DNA of 64,000 nt from assembly GCF_001457835.1 (NCBI RefSeq), contig NZ_LN898230.1:327600-391599 (forward strand). The letters are read 5' to 3'. Positions 1 to 7,558 of this stretch are shown one piece after another (within the stretch, counting starts at the first letter, position 1; each line of letters opens with the position of its first letter). This stretch comes from Fenollaria timonensis. Lineage in GTDB: Bacteria > Bacillota > Clostridia > Tissierellales > Peptoniphilaceae. The notes under the pieces were generated by a model, which ran no database searches, had not been told where the DNA came from, and was given only the letters and a program-made list of their open reading frames with translations. A program made the translations under genes and the position numbers.

Positions 1-98
1 ATTTTGAGAATATCGATGAAATTGTCTGGTATCTCATGGATTTGGCAGAAGAATATGACGGGGTCTATGATGGTTGGGGTTGTATTGCTGTGAAGTAG
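1..98 (+). CDS. RraB-like protein, C-terminal end only (partial)
   Basis: The reading frame is already open at base 3 and ends with TAG at 96-98, giving the last 31 residues of a gene that begins before the window. The tail reads AEEYDGVYDGWGCIAV. The YDGW block is characteristic of the RraB (ribonuclease E inhibitor B) fold. In Firmicutes such stand-alone domains often appear among immunity genes downstream of polymorphic toxins, and the genes that follow fit that setting. A regulatory role on an RNase cannot be claimed from this fragment. Confidence 0.6.
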   Translation, partial: FENIDEIVWYLMDLAEEYDGVYDGWGCIAVK

Positions 99-126
99 CT
101 TAGGCATTTATAGTAAAGGGTAAAGT

Positions 127-294
127 ATGGAGTACGCAATAAATATATTAGAAAAAGAGAGAGAATTAGTTATAGTTTCCCTAAAAAATGAGGAAAAAGA
201 ACGCTTAACTAATCTAAAACAGTTGGATAAGGCGTTAGATTGGCTACGCTTGCTAAAAGAACAACAAATTGGCATGGTAAAAAGTATCAACTAG
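127..294 (+). CDS. small helical protein, unknown function
   Basis: A 55-residue ORF with ATG at 127 and TAG at 292-294, preceded by the purine-rich AAAGGG at 115-120. The product is highly charged and predicted helical (MEYAINILEKERELV at its start), with heptad-like spacing of Ile/Leu, so it probably forms a short coiled coil. Small proteins of this look are common in phage-like and accessory loci. It has no signal peptide and no recognisable catalytic motif. It sits between the RraB-like end and a second tiny ORF, in the immunity-gene island. Confidence 0.45.
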   Translation: MEYAINILEKERELVIVSLKNEEKERLTNLKQLDKALDWLRLLKEQQIGMVKSIN

Positions 295-300
295 AGCGTA

Positions 301-455
301 TGCCTCCTATTGATGGGCGAGGCGGATTTTCTTCATATCGTATAGTTATTGATAATGAAACGGATGATATTAAGTTCTGGGAAGAATATAAGAAGGATGA
401 TGGTTCATCTGTATGGTTATATTCAGGAGATTATATTCTCAGAGAAAAATACTGA
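301..455 (+). CDS. small hypothetical protein, possibly a gene remnant
   Basis: The frame is open from a TTG at 240 to TGA at 453-455. The first ATG is at 301, giving 51 residues, and I prefer it because the TTG would overlap the preceding small gene by 55 nt. No good ribosome site precedes either start. The product (start MPPIDGRGGFSSYRIV) is polar with several Trp/Tyr, and I do not recognise the family. Its position next to decayed immunity genes makes a truncated remnant as likely as a real small gene. Confidence 0.3.
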
Positions 456-485
456 TAAAATATTTGTTTGAATAAGGTGGAACGA

Positions 486-761
486 ATGAAGAATAAAAAA
501 CTTATAGATGAATATAAAAAAGCTCAGGAAAAAGAATTTGAAGATAGCTTGCCCATGGAGAGACCGCTATTTTATGAATTATTTGATTACCTCGATGATA
601 AATCAGAAACAATAGAATGTAAGCACGATTTTTCTTTAACAAATGAGTTCCTGAAAGCTAAAAATATAGAAAGTGAAAAGGTAATAGAATTTTTGGAAGA
701 AAATGGTGCCGGCTGCGATTGCGAAGTGATTTTTAATGTGGAGGAAAAGTTTGAAGAATAA
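486..761 (+). CDS. DUF2695 domain protein
   Basis: A 91-residue protein. The ATG at 486 is chosen over an upstream TTG at 468 because AGGTGG at 475-480 gives correct ribosome spacing. The C-terminal half matches the DUF2695 pattern: a helix LFDYLDD, a Cys-His pair (CKHDFSLTNEFL) and the terminal EENGAGCDCEVIFNVEE. The Cys/His residues suggest metal binding, which is inference. The function is unknown, and the family recurs beside SUKH and other immunity genes. Its end overlaps the start of the next gene by 11 nt. A 27-residue copy of its N-terminus lies at 2874-2957. Confidence 0.75.
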   Translation: MKNKKLIDEYKKAQEKEFEDSLPMERPLFYELFDYLDDKSETIECKHDFSLTNEFLKAKNIESEKVIEFLEENGAGCDCEVIFNVEEKFEE

Positions 762-1284
762 AAAAGAAATAAATTTAGAAAATTTTTGGCATCAACATGA
801 ATATTTTACTGAAAACTATGTCGAAAAAACTTTGACAGACGAAATGGTTTCTACGACCGAAAGTAAGCTCGGATATAGGCTGCCGGAATCGTATATTGAA
901 CTGATGAAAATTCAAAATGGTGGGAAACCGATAAAAAACTATTGGATAAACGAATACGCCAAAGGAAATGAAGTAGAAGAAATTGGTATTACAGGTTTCT
1001 TTGGTATAGGAAGCAAAAAAAGCCATTCCATATTTGGGGAATATGGCAATGAATTCTGGTTTACAGAATGGGAATATCCACGGGATATAGGAATTATTAT
1101 TGCAGATACAGAATCCGGTGGACATGATATGATTTATTTAGATTATAGAGACTGTGGCAACGAGGGGGAACCAAAAGTATCAGTATGCTTTCAAGAATAT
1201 GATTATGAGATTCAAGTTCTTGCTAATAGCTTTGAGGAGTTTATTACTATGCTTGTATCTGAAGGAAAATTGTGTTCAAGGTAA
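751..1284 (+). CDS. SMI1/KNR4 (SUKH) family protein
   Basis: SUKH superfamily proteins act mostly as immunity proteins against nuclease-type polymorphic toxins. Visible hallmarks are the N-terminal helix, LGYRLPESYIELMKIQNGG with its conserved LP and NGG, a central GITGFFGIG strand, the EYP..IGIIIADTESGGHDMIYLDY core, and the C-terminal NSFEEFITML helix. The length (177 residues) is normal. The start is set at TTG 751, 6 nt after GGAGG (740-744). The ATG at 736 would place the ribosome site inside the gene. The cognate toxin is not in the window. Confidence 0.8.
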   Translation: MKNKKEINLENFWHQHEYFTENYVEKTLTDEMVSTTESKLGYRLPESYIELMKIQNGGKPIKNYWINEYAKGNEVEEIGITGFFGIGSKKSHSIFGEYGNEFWFTEWEYPRDIGIIIADTESGGHDMIYLDYRDCGNEGEPKVSVCFQEYDYEIQVLANSFEEFITMLVSEGKLCSR

Positions 1285-1333
1285 GTCTTGAATCTAAAAA
1301 AACCGGTTTTATGAAGGGAAAAGGATTTGTGCC

Positions 1334-1990
1334 ATGAAAGAGAAAATATTGGAGAGACTCACCTGCTTTAAAGATAGAGTCGATGAATTAGGCGGATATA
1401 CGAGCAAAATTATCTGTAAGGAAGTTGCAACAGAAAAAGAGATTTCAAACATTGAAAAAGAATTAGGCTATGAGCTGCCGGAGGATTTTCGCTGGGCACT
1501 TATGAATATATCTTCTCACATAGAGTTTTTCTGGAGTCTTTACAGTGAAGATAAAGAACTTTTAGCCTTGCCGGATGAGTTAGCGGGAATATTTGCGGGT
1601 TCTTTACACTTCGGTATTGACCTCATTGCTATTTGGGAAGAAAGCAGAAAAGATTGGATTGATGTTTGTTATCCTGACTATAACAACCCATATGACAAGA
1701 TTTTTCACAACAAATTGGCATTTCAGGATGTAGAAAATGGTGATTTATTGGCTATTGATTTATAAGAAGAGACCTATGGAAAAATCGTATATTTGAGCCA
1801 TGATGGAAGCGATTTACATGGTTATGTTATGGCAAATTCGTTTGTAGAATTTTTGGAAGAGTACACAAAAATAGGCTGTGTAGGTGGTGAGGACTGGCAG
1901 TGGGAAGCTTTTACAAACAATCATACAACGCCCATAGACGGCAATTCTGAAAATGCAAAAAAATGGCTTGAAACAATGTTTGGTAGATAA
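1334..1990 (+). pseudogene. SMI1/KNR4 (SUKH) gene broken by an in-frame stop
   Basis: The ATG at 1334 opens a SUKH domain (IEKELGYELPEDFRWALMN) that runs to TAA at 1763-1765. The same frame continues without a further stop to TAA at 1988-1990. The continuation, YGKIVYLSHDGSDLHGYVMA followed by NSFVEFLEEYT, is the expected C-terminal half of a SUKH protein. Without the stop it would be about 218 residues. The stop lies between GCTATTGATTTA and GAAGAGACC, so one base change (for example GAA to TAA) explains it. A truncated 143-residue product is possible but would lack the last strands and helix. Confidence 0.75.
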
Positions 1991-2023
1991 ATTATAAATT
2001 GGAATGAAAGTGAGTGTATTTCT

Positions 2024-2837
2024 ATGGCAATAGACGGTGTAAAGATAATAGACAGTGATGACGGATATGATATTTACAACTATGTTGTAGAAAACTATAA
2101 GGACGGAGTAAGTGCAGAAAAAAATTATAGCGGAAATGCTGGTAGACGAAAAAATTTATTGCTCTAATGATTTTTACGTAGAGATTTACTGGACTTCCCT
2201 TGCCTATTCTTTATGGAAAATAGGACATTTGCCCGATGAGATAAAAAACAGAGCTTTAGAAGTGATTGAAAAAGGTGCTAACGAATTTTGGCGTGAAATC
2301 GACAGCAAAGCATTGAAACAAAGACAAAAGGTTTTAGATAAATTAGCAATTCAATTACAGCGTGAAAATCTCAAACCCGTAAAAGTGCCAAAAGGTAAGA
2401 TAAAACGAGTGCCGTACTTTAATACGGGAGATGTTGTTGTAATAAAGTTTGATAATGAATATGGAGTTTGTTTCGTTTCATCAGTAGATGAAAGACCGAG
2501 AAAGTTAGAATACAATTTAGCTTGTACCCGTTTATTAAAAAAAGAGAAACCCGATATGGACGATTTCTTAAACAGTCAAATTGCGTGTACTAAACAGAAC
2601 ACATCATATTGTCTTAGTACAGATTGTTGGTTCAATCATAAAGATTTGGGAGTTCTATTAGATAAAATAGAAAAAATAGGGCAAGTTGAATTAGAAGTTT
2701 ATATTTTAGGAACACTATCACCGGCGTCTACACTTGAAGATATTTATGATGAAATTACAAGAGATAGAAAGATTTGGGGTCTGAGATTTAAGGATACTTA
2801 TCATTTGATAAAGAATTTTCAAGTTTGTAGAGATTGA
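2024..2837 (+). pseudogene. DUF4259-like immunity-type protein, frameshifted
   Basis: The ATG at 2024 starts MAIDGVKIIDSDDGYDIYNY, a familiar N-terminus of DUF4259-like proteins found with polymorphic toxins. The frame is lost in a run of seven A (2118-2124). Removing one A joins it to a frame that stays open to 2837 and encodes ALEVIEKGANEFWRE and a second domain (FNTGDVVVIKFDNEYGV) resembling Imm26-type beta domains. The repaired protein would be about 270 residues. A GTG at 2112 could restart the second part, but it would miss the conserved N-terminus. A homopolymer sequencing error is an alternative to true decay. Confidence 0.7.
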
Positions 2838-2873
2838 AGAGCAATGAGGAATAAGCTTGAAGAGGGGATTCTT

Positions 2874-2957
2874 ATGAATAAGACAGATAAGGAAAAGCTT
2901 ATGAAAGCATATAAAAAAATTCAGGAAGAAAAATTTGAATTCATGAGGTTACTATGA
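2874..2957 (+). pseudogene. truncated copy of DUF2695 N-terminus
   Basis: A 27-codon ORF with ATG at 2874, a ribosome site AGAGGGGAT just upstream, and TGA at 2955-2957. Its residues KEKLMKAYKKIQEEKFEF parallel KKLIDEYKKAQEKEFED of the intact DUF2695 gene at 486-761, after which the similarity stops. The translation signals have survived while the body of the gene is gone. This fits recombination between repeated immunity genes. Confidence 0.5.
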
Positions 2958-3067
2958 GCAAGGAATTAATAAGAAATAGAGAAAGCAATATTCCTCTAAG
3001 TTTACATGATAGCCGTATTATAAATATTGAATACCAAGAGAGGTTACTGAGATTAAAGCTGGAATAG
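2954..3067 (+). pseudogene. N-terminal fragment of an SLHD-type small protein
   Basis: A 37-codon ORF whose ATG overlaps the previous stop (ATGA), ending with TAG at 3065-3067. The stretch IPLSLHDSRIINIEY resembles the start of small beta-rich proteins that begin with a PLSLHDSRI-type strand and occur in toxin/immunity islands. Normal members are over 80 residues, so this one is cut short. Its last codons overlap, in another frame, the beginning of the transporter fragment that follows, which places a recombination joint near 3,030-3,055. Confidence 0.4.
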
Positions 3068-3585
3068 AAATGATTCTTTCTACTATTGATGATTTAATTG
3101 GTCATAGATCCAATCCAGAAATGGTGAAAAAGATTAAAGACTTAGTAAAAGAAGAAGACCCTGTAATTGGAGTATATGACATTGCACTTTTTAATTATGG
3201 TCCTAACAAATATTACTGCTCTCTTCATGTTGAGCTTCCAGACTATATGGATGTTGATGAAGTAGATAAACTTACAAGAAAAATACAATACAAAATCTAT
3301 AAAAAAACTGGTATTATCGTGATCGCTCTAGGTGTTTATTCCTACAACACAAGGGACAAGGAAGCTGGAGAAATTAGAAGGACAATTGAGAGAAAGATTA
3401 TGAATCACGATTGGGCCCTCCAAATTCATGGATTTTATGTAGACAAAATTGATAAAAGTATTAGATTTGATGTTATATTGAGTTTTGATGTGGAGAGAGA
3501 TGAAGCATTAAAAGTTATTGAAGAAGAAATTTCTAAACTTTATCCTGATTACAAAATTCAAATTGTTCCAGATATTGATTTATAA
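3046..3585 (+). pseudogene. cation diffusion facilitator, C-terminal cytoplasmic domain only
   Basis: Homology to cation-diffusion (CDF) transporters begins around 3046-3058 (KAGIEMILSTIDDLIGHR), the end of the last membrane helix. It continues through the cytoplasmic dimerisation domain (GVYDIALFNYGPNKYYCSLHVEL) to TAA at 3583-3585. The five upstream transmembrane helices with the metal site are absent. The only ATG in frame (3070) has no ribosome site. This is a 5'-deleted gene, not a working transporter. A rescued soluble domain cannot be excluded but has no start signal. Confidence 0.75.
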
Positions 3586-3780
3586 GAGTCTGAATTTATA
3601 ATTGGGGACAAAAGATATAGAACAAATTTTAACATTGATTGTGAGCCTTTCTATTTATTCCCTATTTATGATTGGATTATAAATAGTAATGAATATAAAG
3701 ATTCACATATAGTAAAACTGCAAATAGTTAGGCAAGTAATAGTAAATAAAAGAACTTTAGAAAATACTCATAAATATTAG
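3586..3780 (+). other. open frame without start, probable gene remnant; rest of gap to 3852 unremarkable
   Basis: Directly after the transporter fragment, the same frame stays open for 64 codons to TAG at 3778-3780 but contains no ATG, GTG or TTG with a ribosome site. The translation (for example CEPFYLFPIYDWIINSN) looks protein-like but I do not recognise it. It may be the tail of another deleted gene. From 3781 to 3852 the DNA is AT-rich and holds only the ribosome site (GGAG at 3841) of the next gene. Confidence 0.25.
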
Positions 3781-3852
3781 AAGATTGCAAATTTATAAAT
3801 TATTAACAAGAAAAATCTTAAATAATTTTTACAATAGATTTGGAGTTTTATT

Positions 3853-4155
3853 ATGGCTTATGCATCGTTAATAGCTGGGCTTACACTTGTAATTCTTGGC
3901 TCAATGCTATGGAAGTTTAAGTTGGTAGAGCTATTAGCAGGGCACAAAGAAAATTCAAATGTTTATAAAGATAATTTAGCTAAAGTGACTGGACTATCAT
4001 TACTATTACTAGGCTTTTTACTATTAGCTGAATCGATATTGATATTCAAAGAGATTATCAAAGAAGGTGCAGCTATATTGCTTGTATTGTTAAGCATTAT
4101 CCTAGGCACTATAGTAACAGCTTTGCTTAGTTCACACTATTCAAAAAATAAATAA
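3853..4155 (+). CDS. small membrane protein, DUF3784-like
   Basis: A 100-residue protein with three predicted membrane helices (about residues 4-22, 45-66 and 72-93), separated by a short polar loop KENSNVYKDNLAKVTG. The arrangement (helix, charged loop, two close helices) resembles DUF3784-type small membrane proteins, but the match is by impression only. The ATG at 3853 follows GGAG at 3841-3844. It stands alone between the decayed island and an acetyltransferase gene. The function is unknown. Confidence 0.5.
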   Translation: MAYASLIAGLTLVILGSMLWKFKLVELLAGHKENSNVYKDNLAKVTGLSLLLLGFLLLAESILIFKEIIKEGAAILLVLLSIILGTIVTALLSSHYSKNK

Positions 4156-4278
4156 CGCGAATAGATTTAGATTTTTACTCGCACGAGATGACGAATACAA
4201 TTTACTTTATTAGACTCACAGGCTGTGCTTCTTAGTTTAAGTGCTTGTGGGCTATTAATATATTTAAAGGAGGGAAGG

Positions 4279-4713
4279 ATGTTAAAACTTGAATTAATTA
4301 ACGAAGACAATTTTTCTTCTTGTGTACAAATAAAATCTTCTGTTGAAAACAATGATTATGTTGATGATGTTGTCTACTCAATTGCTGAAGCCTATTTATA
4401 TAAAGATGAGAGCGAATGCTTTGCCATAAATAGGGATGGACAAGTGATTGGCTTTATTTCGATTTATTACGGCGAAGACAATTATCAAATAATAAATTTT
4501 GTAATTGATGAGGCGCATAGAGGCAGAGGCTATGGAAGTGAGGCAGCAAGCTTATGTCTTGATTATTTTAAGCGCGAGTTTAATGCGAAGAGAGTGTCAT
4601 TGCCTGTGCACGTAAATAATAAACGAGCACAAAAATTTTGGACGAAACTTGGCTTTAAAATGTCGGATACTGTCGAAAATGATTATGTTTTTATGAGAAT
4701 ATATTATGAGTGA
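4279..4713 (+). CDS. GNAT family N-acetyltransferase
   Basis: GNAT enzymes move an acetyl group from acetyl-CoA to an amine. The acetyl-CoA binding loop (motif A) is visible as IDEAHRGRGYGSEAASL, preceded by strand IINFVID. Motif B lies at VSLPVHVNNKRAQKFWTKLG. The length (144 residues) is typical. The start is ATG 4279, directly after the strong ribosome site AAGGAGGGAAGG; an upstream start at 4225 would bury that site in the gene. The substrate is unknown. The form resembles spermidine/aminoglycoside-type relatives. It appears monocistronic. Confidence 0.85.
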   Translation: MLKLELINEDNFSSCVQIKSSVENNDYVDDVVYSIAEAYLYKDESECFAINRDGQVIGFISIYYGEDNYQIINFVIDEAHRGRGYGSEAASLCLDYFKREFNAKRVSLPVHVNNKRAQKFWTKLGFKMSDTVENDYVFMRIYYE

Positions 4714-4758
4714 TATTTATATGGATAAAATAAATTTATCTAATTTAGCGAAAAGATA

Positions 4759-4787
4759 TTGACATAAAGAGCTATATGTTATATTAT
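4759..4787 (+). promoter_or_regulatory. promoter of the large secreted protein gene
   Basis: TTGACA (4759-4764) and TATTAT (4782-4787) are separated by exactly 17 nt. Transcription would start near 4794, leaving an untranslated leader of about 180 nt before the ATG at 4974. Confidence 0.7.
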
Positions 4788-4793
4788 TAAAGT

Positions 4794-4973
4794 ATAGAAT
4801 ATAGTTGACGAGAGGCTTTAATATGTTATTAGACAGAGCTCAATTCAATAAGGATGCAATCCACTCAAAGGTGGGTTTATTTTAGTGCTATTGCGAAGCT
4901 TGCAAGTAGCACTTTTTTTAATGCTTATGGTTTTGATTGCCAAAGGCATAGTAATTTTATGGAGGGGGATATA
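4794..4973 (+). promoter_or_regulatory. structured 5' leader with internal terminator (candidate attenuator)
   Basis: The leader holds a 7-bp hairpin at 4858-4877 (AATCCAC pairing with GTGGGTT around loop TCAAAG). A terminator-like hairpin follows at 4884-4913 (AGTGCTATTGC against GCAAGTAGCACT) with a T tract at 4914-4919. Only after this come a GGAGGGGG ribosome site (4961-4968) and the start codon. A promoter, folded RNA, terminator and gene in this order is how riboswitches and attenuators are built. I could not match it to a known riboswitch class. Confidence 0.45.
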
Positions 4974-7505
4974 ATGAAGGAGCTTAGAAGAATTATTTCG
5001 ATGCTAATGATTTTAGTTTTATTTATAGGTATTTTGCCTATGAATTTAGGAGTAGTTAAAGCAGAAGCAGAGCTTGAAACAAATAAAATAAAAGATATAC
5101 GTGCTAGGGTGTATGACGGTAATAAATGGGAAGAGGTTAGACTTACTGCAGTTGTATATATCGAGGGAGAAGGGCAAAAGGAATTTATCACTGAATTTAA
5201 TTCTGACATAAAAAATTATAAATTATCTTTGGATCCTAAATATGAAAAGATTCAATTCAGTATAAAAAAGAATTCAGATGAACAAGAATTAAAAGCAATA
5301 TGCAATGGAGATATATATAATATTGACGCTAATGATAACGGAGATATTGTAACAATCCTACCAGGAACATCAGTACTATCTGTTACAGTTAACAAAGATG
5401 TTTACTCTGAATATAGAGTCAGTATAAATAAACCTGGTGTTGGAAATATTCATAAGTTAAGTGTAACTAGTGGTTCAGCGGAGTTTTACGAAGCGTATGA
5501 AGGCGACATGGTAACTATTACTGCAATTAAAAGTTTTTTGCGCGGCAAGGTGTTTGATAAATGGGTCAAAGTTGAAGACGACAAAATTATAGAATTAGAA
5601 CAAGGTAACGATATTATAAAGGAGCCAAATAAAACGCCTACTGAATTAAGGATGGCAAATCATAATCTCACAGTTAAGCCAATTTTTAAAGATAGCGAAG
5701 TTAGTGATAGTAATCTTAGAAATATAATACTATATGGCTTAGAAGATGAGGTTTGGAAAAATCAAAAATCAAAACTAGTATTTAATAAGGAGCAAAAAAC
5801 TTATTCGGTAGATTTAAGTGATGATTATAGTGAGGCATATGTATACTTCCAATTTGGTGAAAGCAAGCAAACTATATCTGCTACATTAAATGATAAGGCT
5901 ATTGTTTTAGTTGAAGAAAGTAATGGATATAAAACAGAAAAGCTTGAATTAAATGATGGGGAAAATATTTTTAAAATTACAGTAACTTCAGAAGATGAAA
6001 AGAATACAAGTGAATATACTTTAATAGTCAATAGAGAAAAAGTAAAGTACGAAGTAAGCTTTGATGCAGGTGAAGGTAAAGGCACAATGGAAGCAGAAGA
6101 GTTTGTTAAAGGCTCGACATATAATTTACCTAAATGTACATTTGAGGCGCCAGCTAATAAAGAATTTAAAGCTTGGAGCGTTAATGGTAAAGAAAAAGCT
6201 GTCGGTGAAGAAATTACTATTGACGCTGACACAGAAATAACAGCTCTATGGAAAGATATTATGGTAAGTGTAAGCTTTGATTCAGGTGAAGGTAAAGGCT
6301 CGATGAATCAAATAGATTTTGTTAAAGGCTCGACATACAAACTACCTGAATGTATATTTGAAGCACCAGAAAATAAAGAGTTTAAAGCTTGGAACGTTAA
6401 TGGTAAAGAAAAAGCTGTCGGTGATGTAATAACAATTAATGAAGATACAGAAATAACAGCAACTTGGCGAGATAAGCCTATTGAAACTATCAAAGTGACT
6501 TTAGTAGCAAACAATGGTACAAATGAGACTAAAGAAGAAAGTGTAGAAAAAGGAACAGAATATGTTCTTCCTACTTGTGATTTTACTGCACCTGATGAAC
6601 AAGTGTTTAAGGCATGGCAAATAGATAACAAAGAATATAAGCCACAAGAATCAATTAAAATAGATGAAGCAACTATTATAAAAGCCATTTGGCAAGACAA
6701 ACCAAATCCAGATAAACCAAATCAAAAACACACTATAAACATCACTCCATCACCATATGGAGAGGTGATTATTGATCCAAGTGAAGCAAAAGCGGGCGAC
6801 AAAGTTACTGTTCGTGCCATAGCAAATTACGGATATGAACTTGTGAGCCTTAGTGTTAGCGATGCAAGTGGCAAATTGCTTCCTATTACTAAGGGCCAAT
6901 TCATTATGCCGGATGGCGAGGTAAGCATTTTCCCTATATTTAGAGAAATTGCTCCATATATCGAGCCTGAAATATATGATAAAGCTGAAAGAGAAGATCA
7001 AAAGAGAAGACATAGAAGAGACTATTATCATGAAGAAGAAAATAATGAAGATGAGGTCAAAACTATTGACAAGGATAAAGAAGAAAAGCAAAAAGAGTCA
7101 AAAGTTTTGATCACTATAGGCTCTGAAATGCTTGACAAAGTGAATAATGGCGTTCGCACTCTTAAAGCAATGGACACAAAGCCATATATCAAGGGCGGCA
7201 GAACAATGCTTCCACTAAGATACGTAGCTGAAGCTTTGGGCTACAAAGTAGCTTGGCTAAGTGAGACGAGAACGGCTGTCATCATGGACATTGGTCTAAG
7301 AGTAGAAATACCTGTCGATAGCAATTTTATCATTGTCAATGGCATTAAATACACAAGCGATGTTAAGCCTGAGATGCGTAAGAACAGAATCATGCTTCCT
7401 ATAGCGAACATCGTAAGGGCACTTGGCCTTAAGGACCGCAAAGACATTCTTTGGGACGAGGTCAATAGGCGAGTGACTATAATTAGAAATTTTAATACGA
7501 AGTAA
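4974..7505 (+). CDS. large secreted repeat protein with C-terminal stalk (copper amine oxidase N-like) domain
   Basis: 843 residues. ATG 4974 follows GGAGGGGG; an in-frame ATG at 4854 would translate the leader hairpins and delay the signal peptide. Order: signal peptide (1-30, ending VVKA); cadherin-like beta domain (about 246-355); three related repeats of about 70 residues (360-427, 431-500, 507-573) with FDAGEGKG and KAWSVNGKEKAVGE blocks, of the Listeria/Bacteroides beta-repeat type; a further beta repeat (585-660); a highly charged linker rich in Lys/Glu/Arg; and a stalk domain (711-840) with GGRTMLPLRYVAEALG and a second half KNRIMLPIANIVRALG. Stalk domains attach surface proteins in Clostridia. 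It is probably a cell-surface or adhesion protein with no enzyme motif. It is monocistronic, with a terminator at 7513. Confidence 0.75.
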   Translation: MKELRRIISMLMILVLFIGILPMNLGVVKAEAELETNKIKDIRARVYDGNKWEEVRLTAVVYIEGEGQKEFITEFNSDIKNYKLSLDPKYEKIQFSIKKNSDEQELKAICNGDIYNIDANDNGDIVTILPGTSVLSVTVNKDVYSEYRVSINKPGVGNIHKLSVTSGSAEFYEAYEGDMVTITAIKSFLRGKVFDKWVKVEDDKIIELEQGNDIIKEPNKTPTELRMANHNLTVKPIFKDSEVSDSNLRNIILYGLEDEVWKNQKSKLVFNKEQKTYSVDLSDDYSEAYVYFQFGESKQTISATLNDKAIVLVEESNGYKTEKLELNDGENIFKITVTSEDEKNTSEYTLIVNREKVKYEVSFDAGEGKGTMEAEEFVKGSTYNLPKCTFEAPANKEFKAWSVNGKEKAVGEEITIDADTEITALWKDIMVSVSFDSGEGKGSMNQIDFVKGSTYKLPECIFEAPENKEFKAWNVNGKEKAVGDVITINEDTEITATWRDKPIETIKVTLVANNGTNETKEESVEKGTEYVLPTCDFTAPDEQVFKAWQIDNKEYKPQESIKIDEATIIKAIWQDKPNPDKPNQKHTINITPSPYGEVIIDPSEAKAGDKVTVRAIANYGYELVSLSVSDASGKLLPITKGQFIMPDGEVSIFPIFREIAPYIEPEIYDKAEREDQKRRHRRDYYHEEENNEDEVKTIDKDKEEKQKESKVLITIGSEMLDKVNNGVRTLKAMDTKPYIKGGRTMLPLRYVAEALGYKVAWLSETRTAVIMDIGLRVEIPVDSNFIIVNGIKYTSDVKPEMRKNRIMLPIANIVRALGLKDRKDILWDEVNRRVTIIRNFNTK
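6051..6690 (+). repeat. three tandem protein-coding repeats
   Basis: Three units of roughly 200-220 bp lie in the secreted protein gene. The first two are the most alike: AAAGAAAAAGCTGTCGGTGA occurs near 6188 and 6408, and GGTGAAGGTAAAGGC near 6069 and 6288. The third unit is diverged in DNA but keeps the protein pattern. This suggests recent duplication of units one and two. Confidence 0.75.
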
Positions 7506-7512
7506 TAAGTAA

Positions 7513-7540
7513 GAGGCTAGTCATAATTTTGACTAGCCTC
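7513..7540. terminator. hairpin between convergent genes
   Basis: A perfect 11-bp stem (GAGGCTAGTCA pairing with TGACTAGCCTC) has a 6-nt loop. It lies between the stop of the secreted protein (7505) and the stop of the opposing DUF2254 gene (7559). No long T tract follows on either strand, so termination efficiency is uncertain. Confidence 0.6.
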
Positions 7541-7558
7541 ATGTATTGATTATATTCA

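Noticed and set aside
4810-4920. c-di-GMP-I riboswitch or T-box in the leader before 4974
   Set aside because: The GCAAT...GGTGGG stretch loosely resembles parts of these RNAs, but the key c-di-GMP core (ACGCAAAGC) and the T-box core (GGTGG.ACCGCG) are missing.
4854-4973. Longer N-terminus of the secreted protein from ATG 4854
   Set aside because: It would translate the terminator hairpin and ribosome site and place 40 residues before a clean signal peptide.
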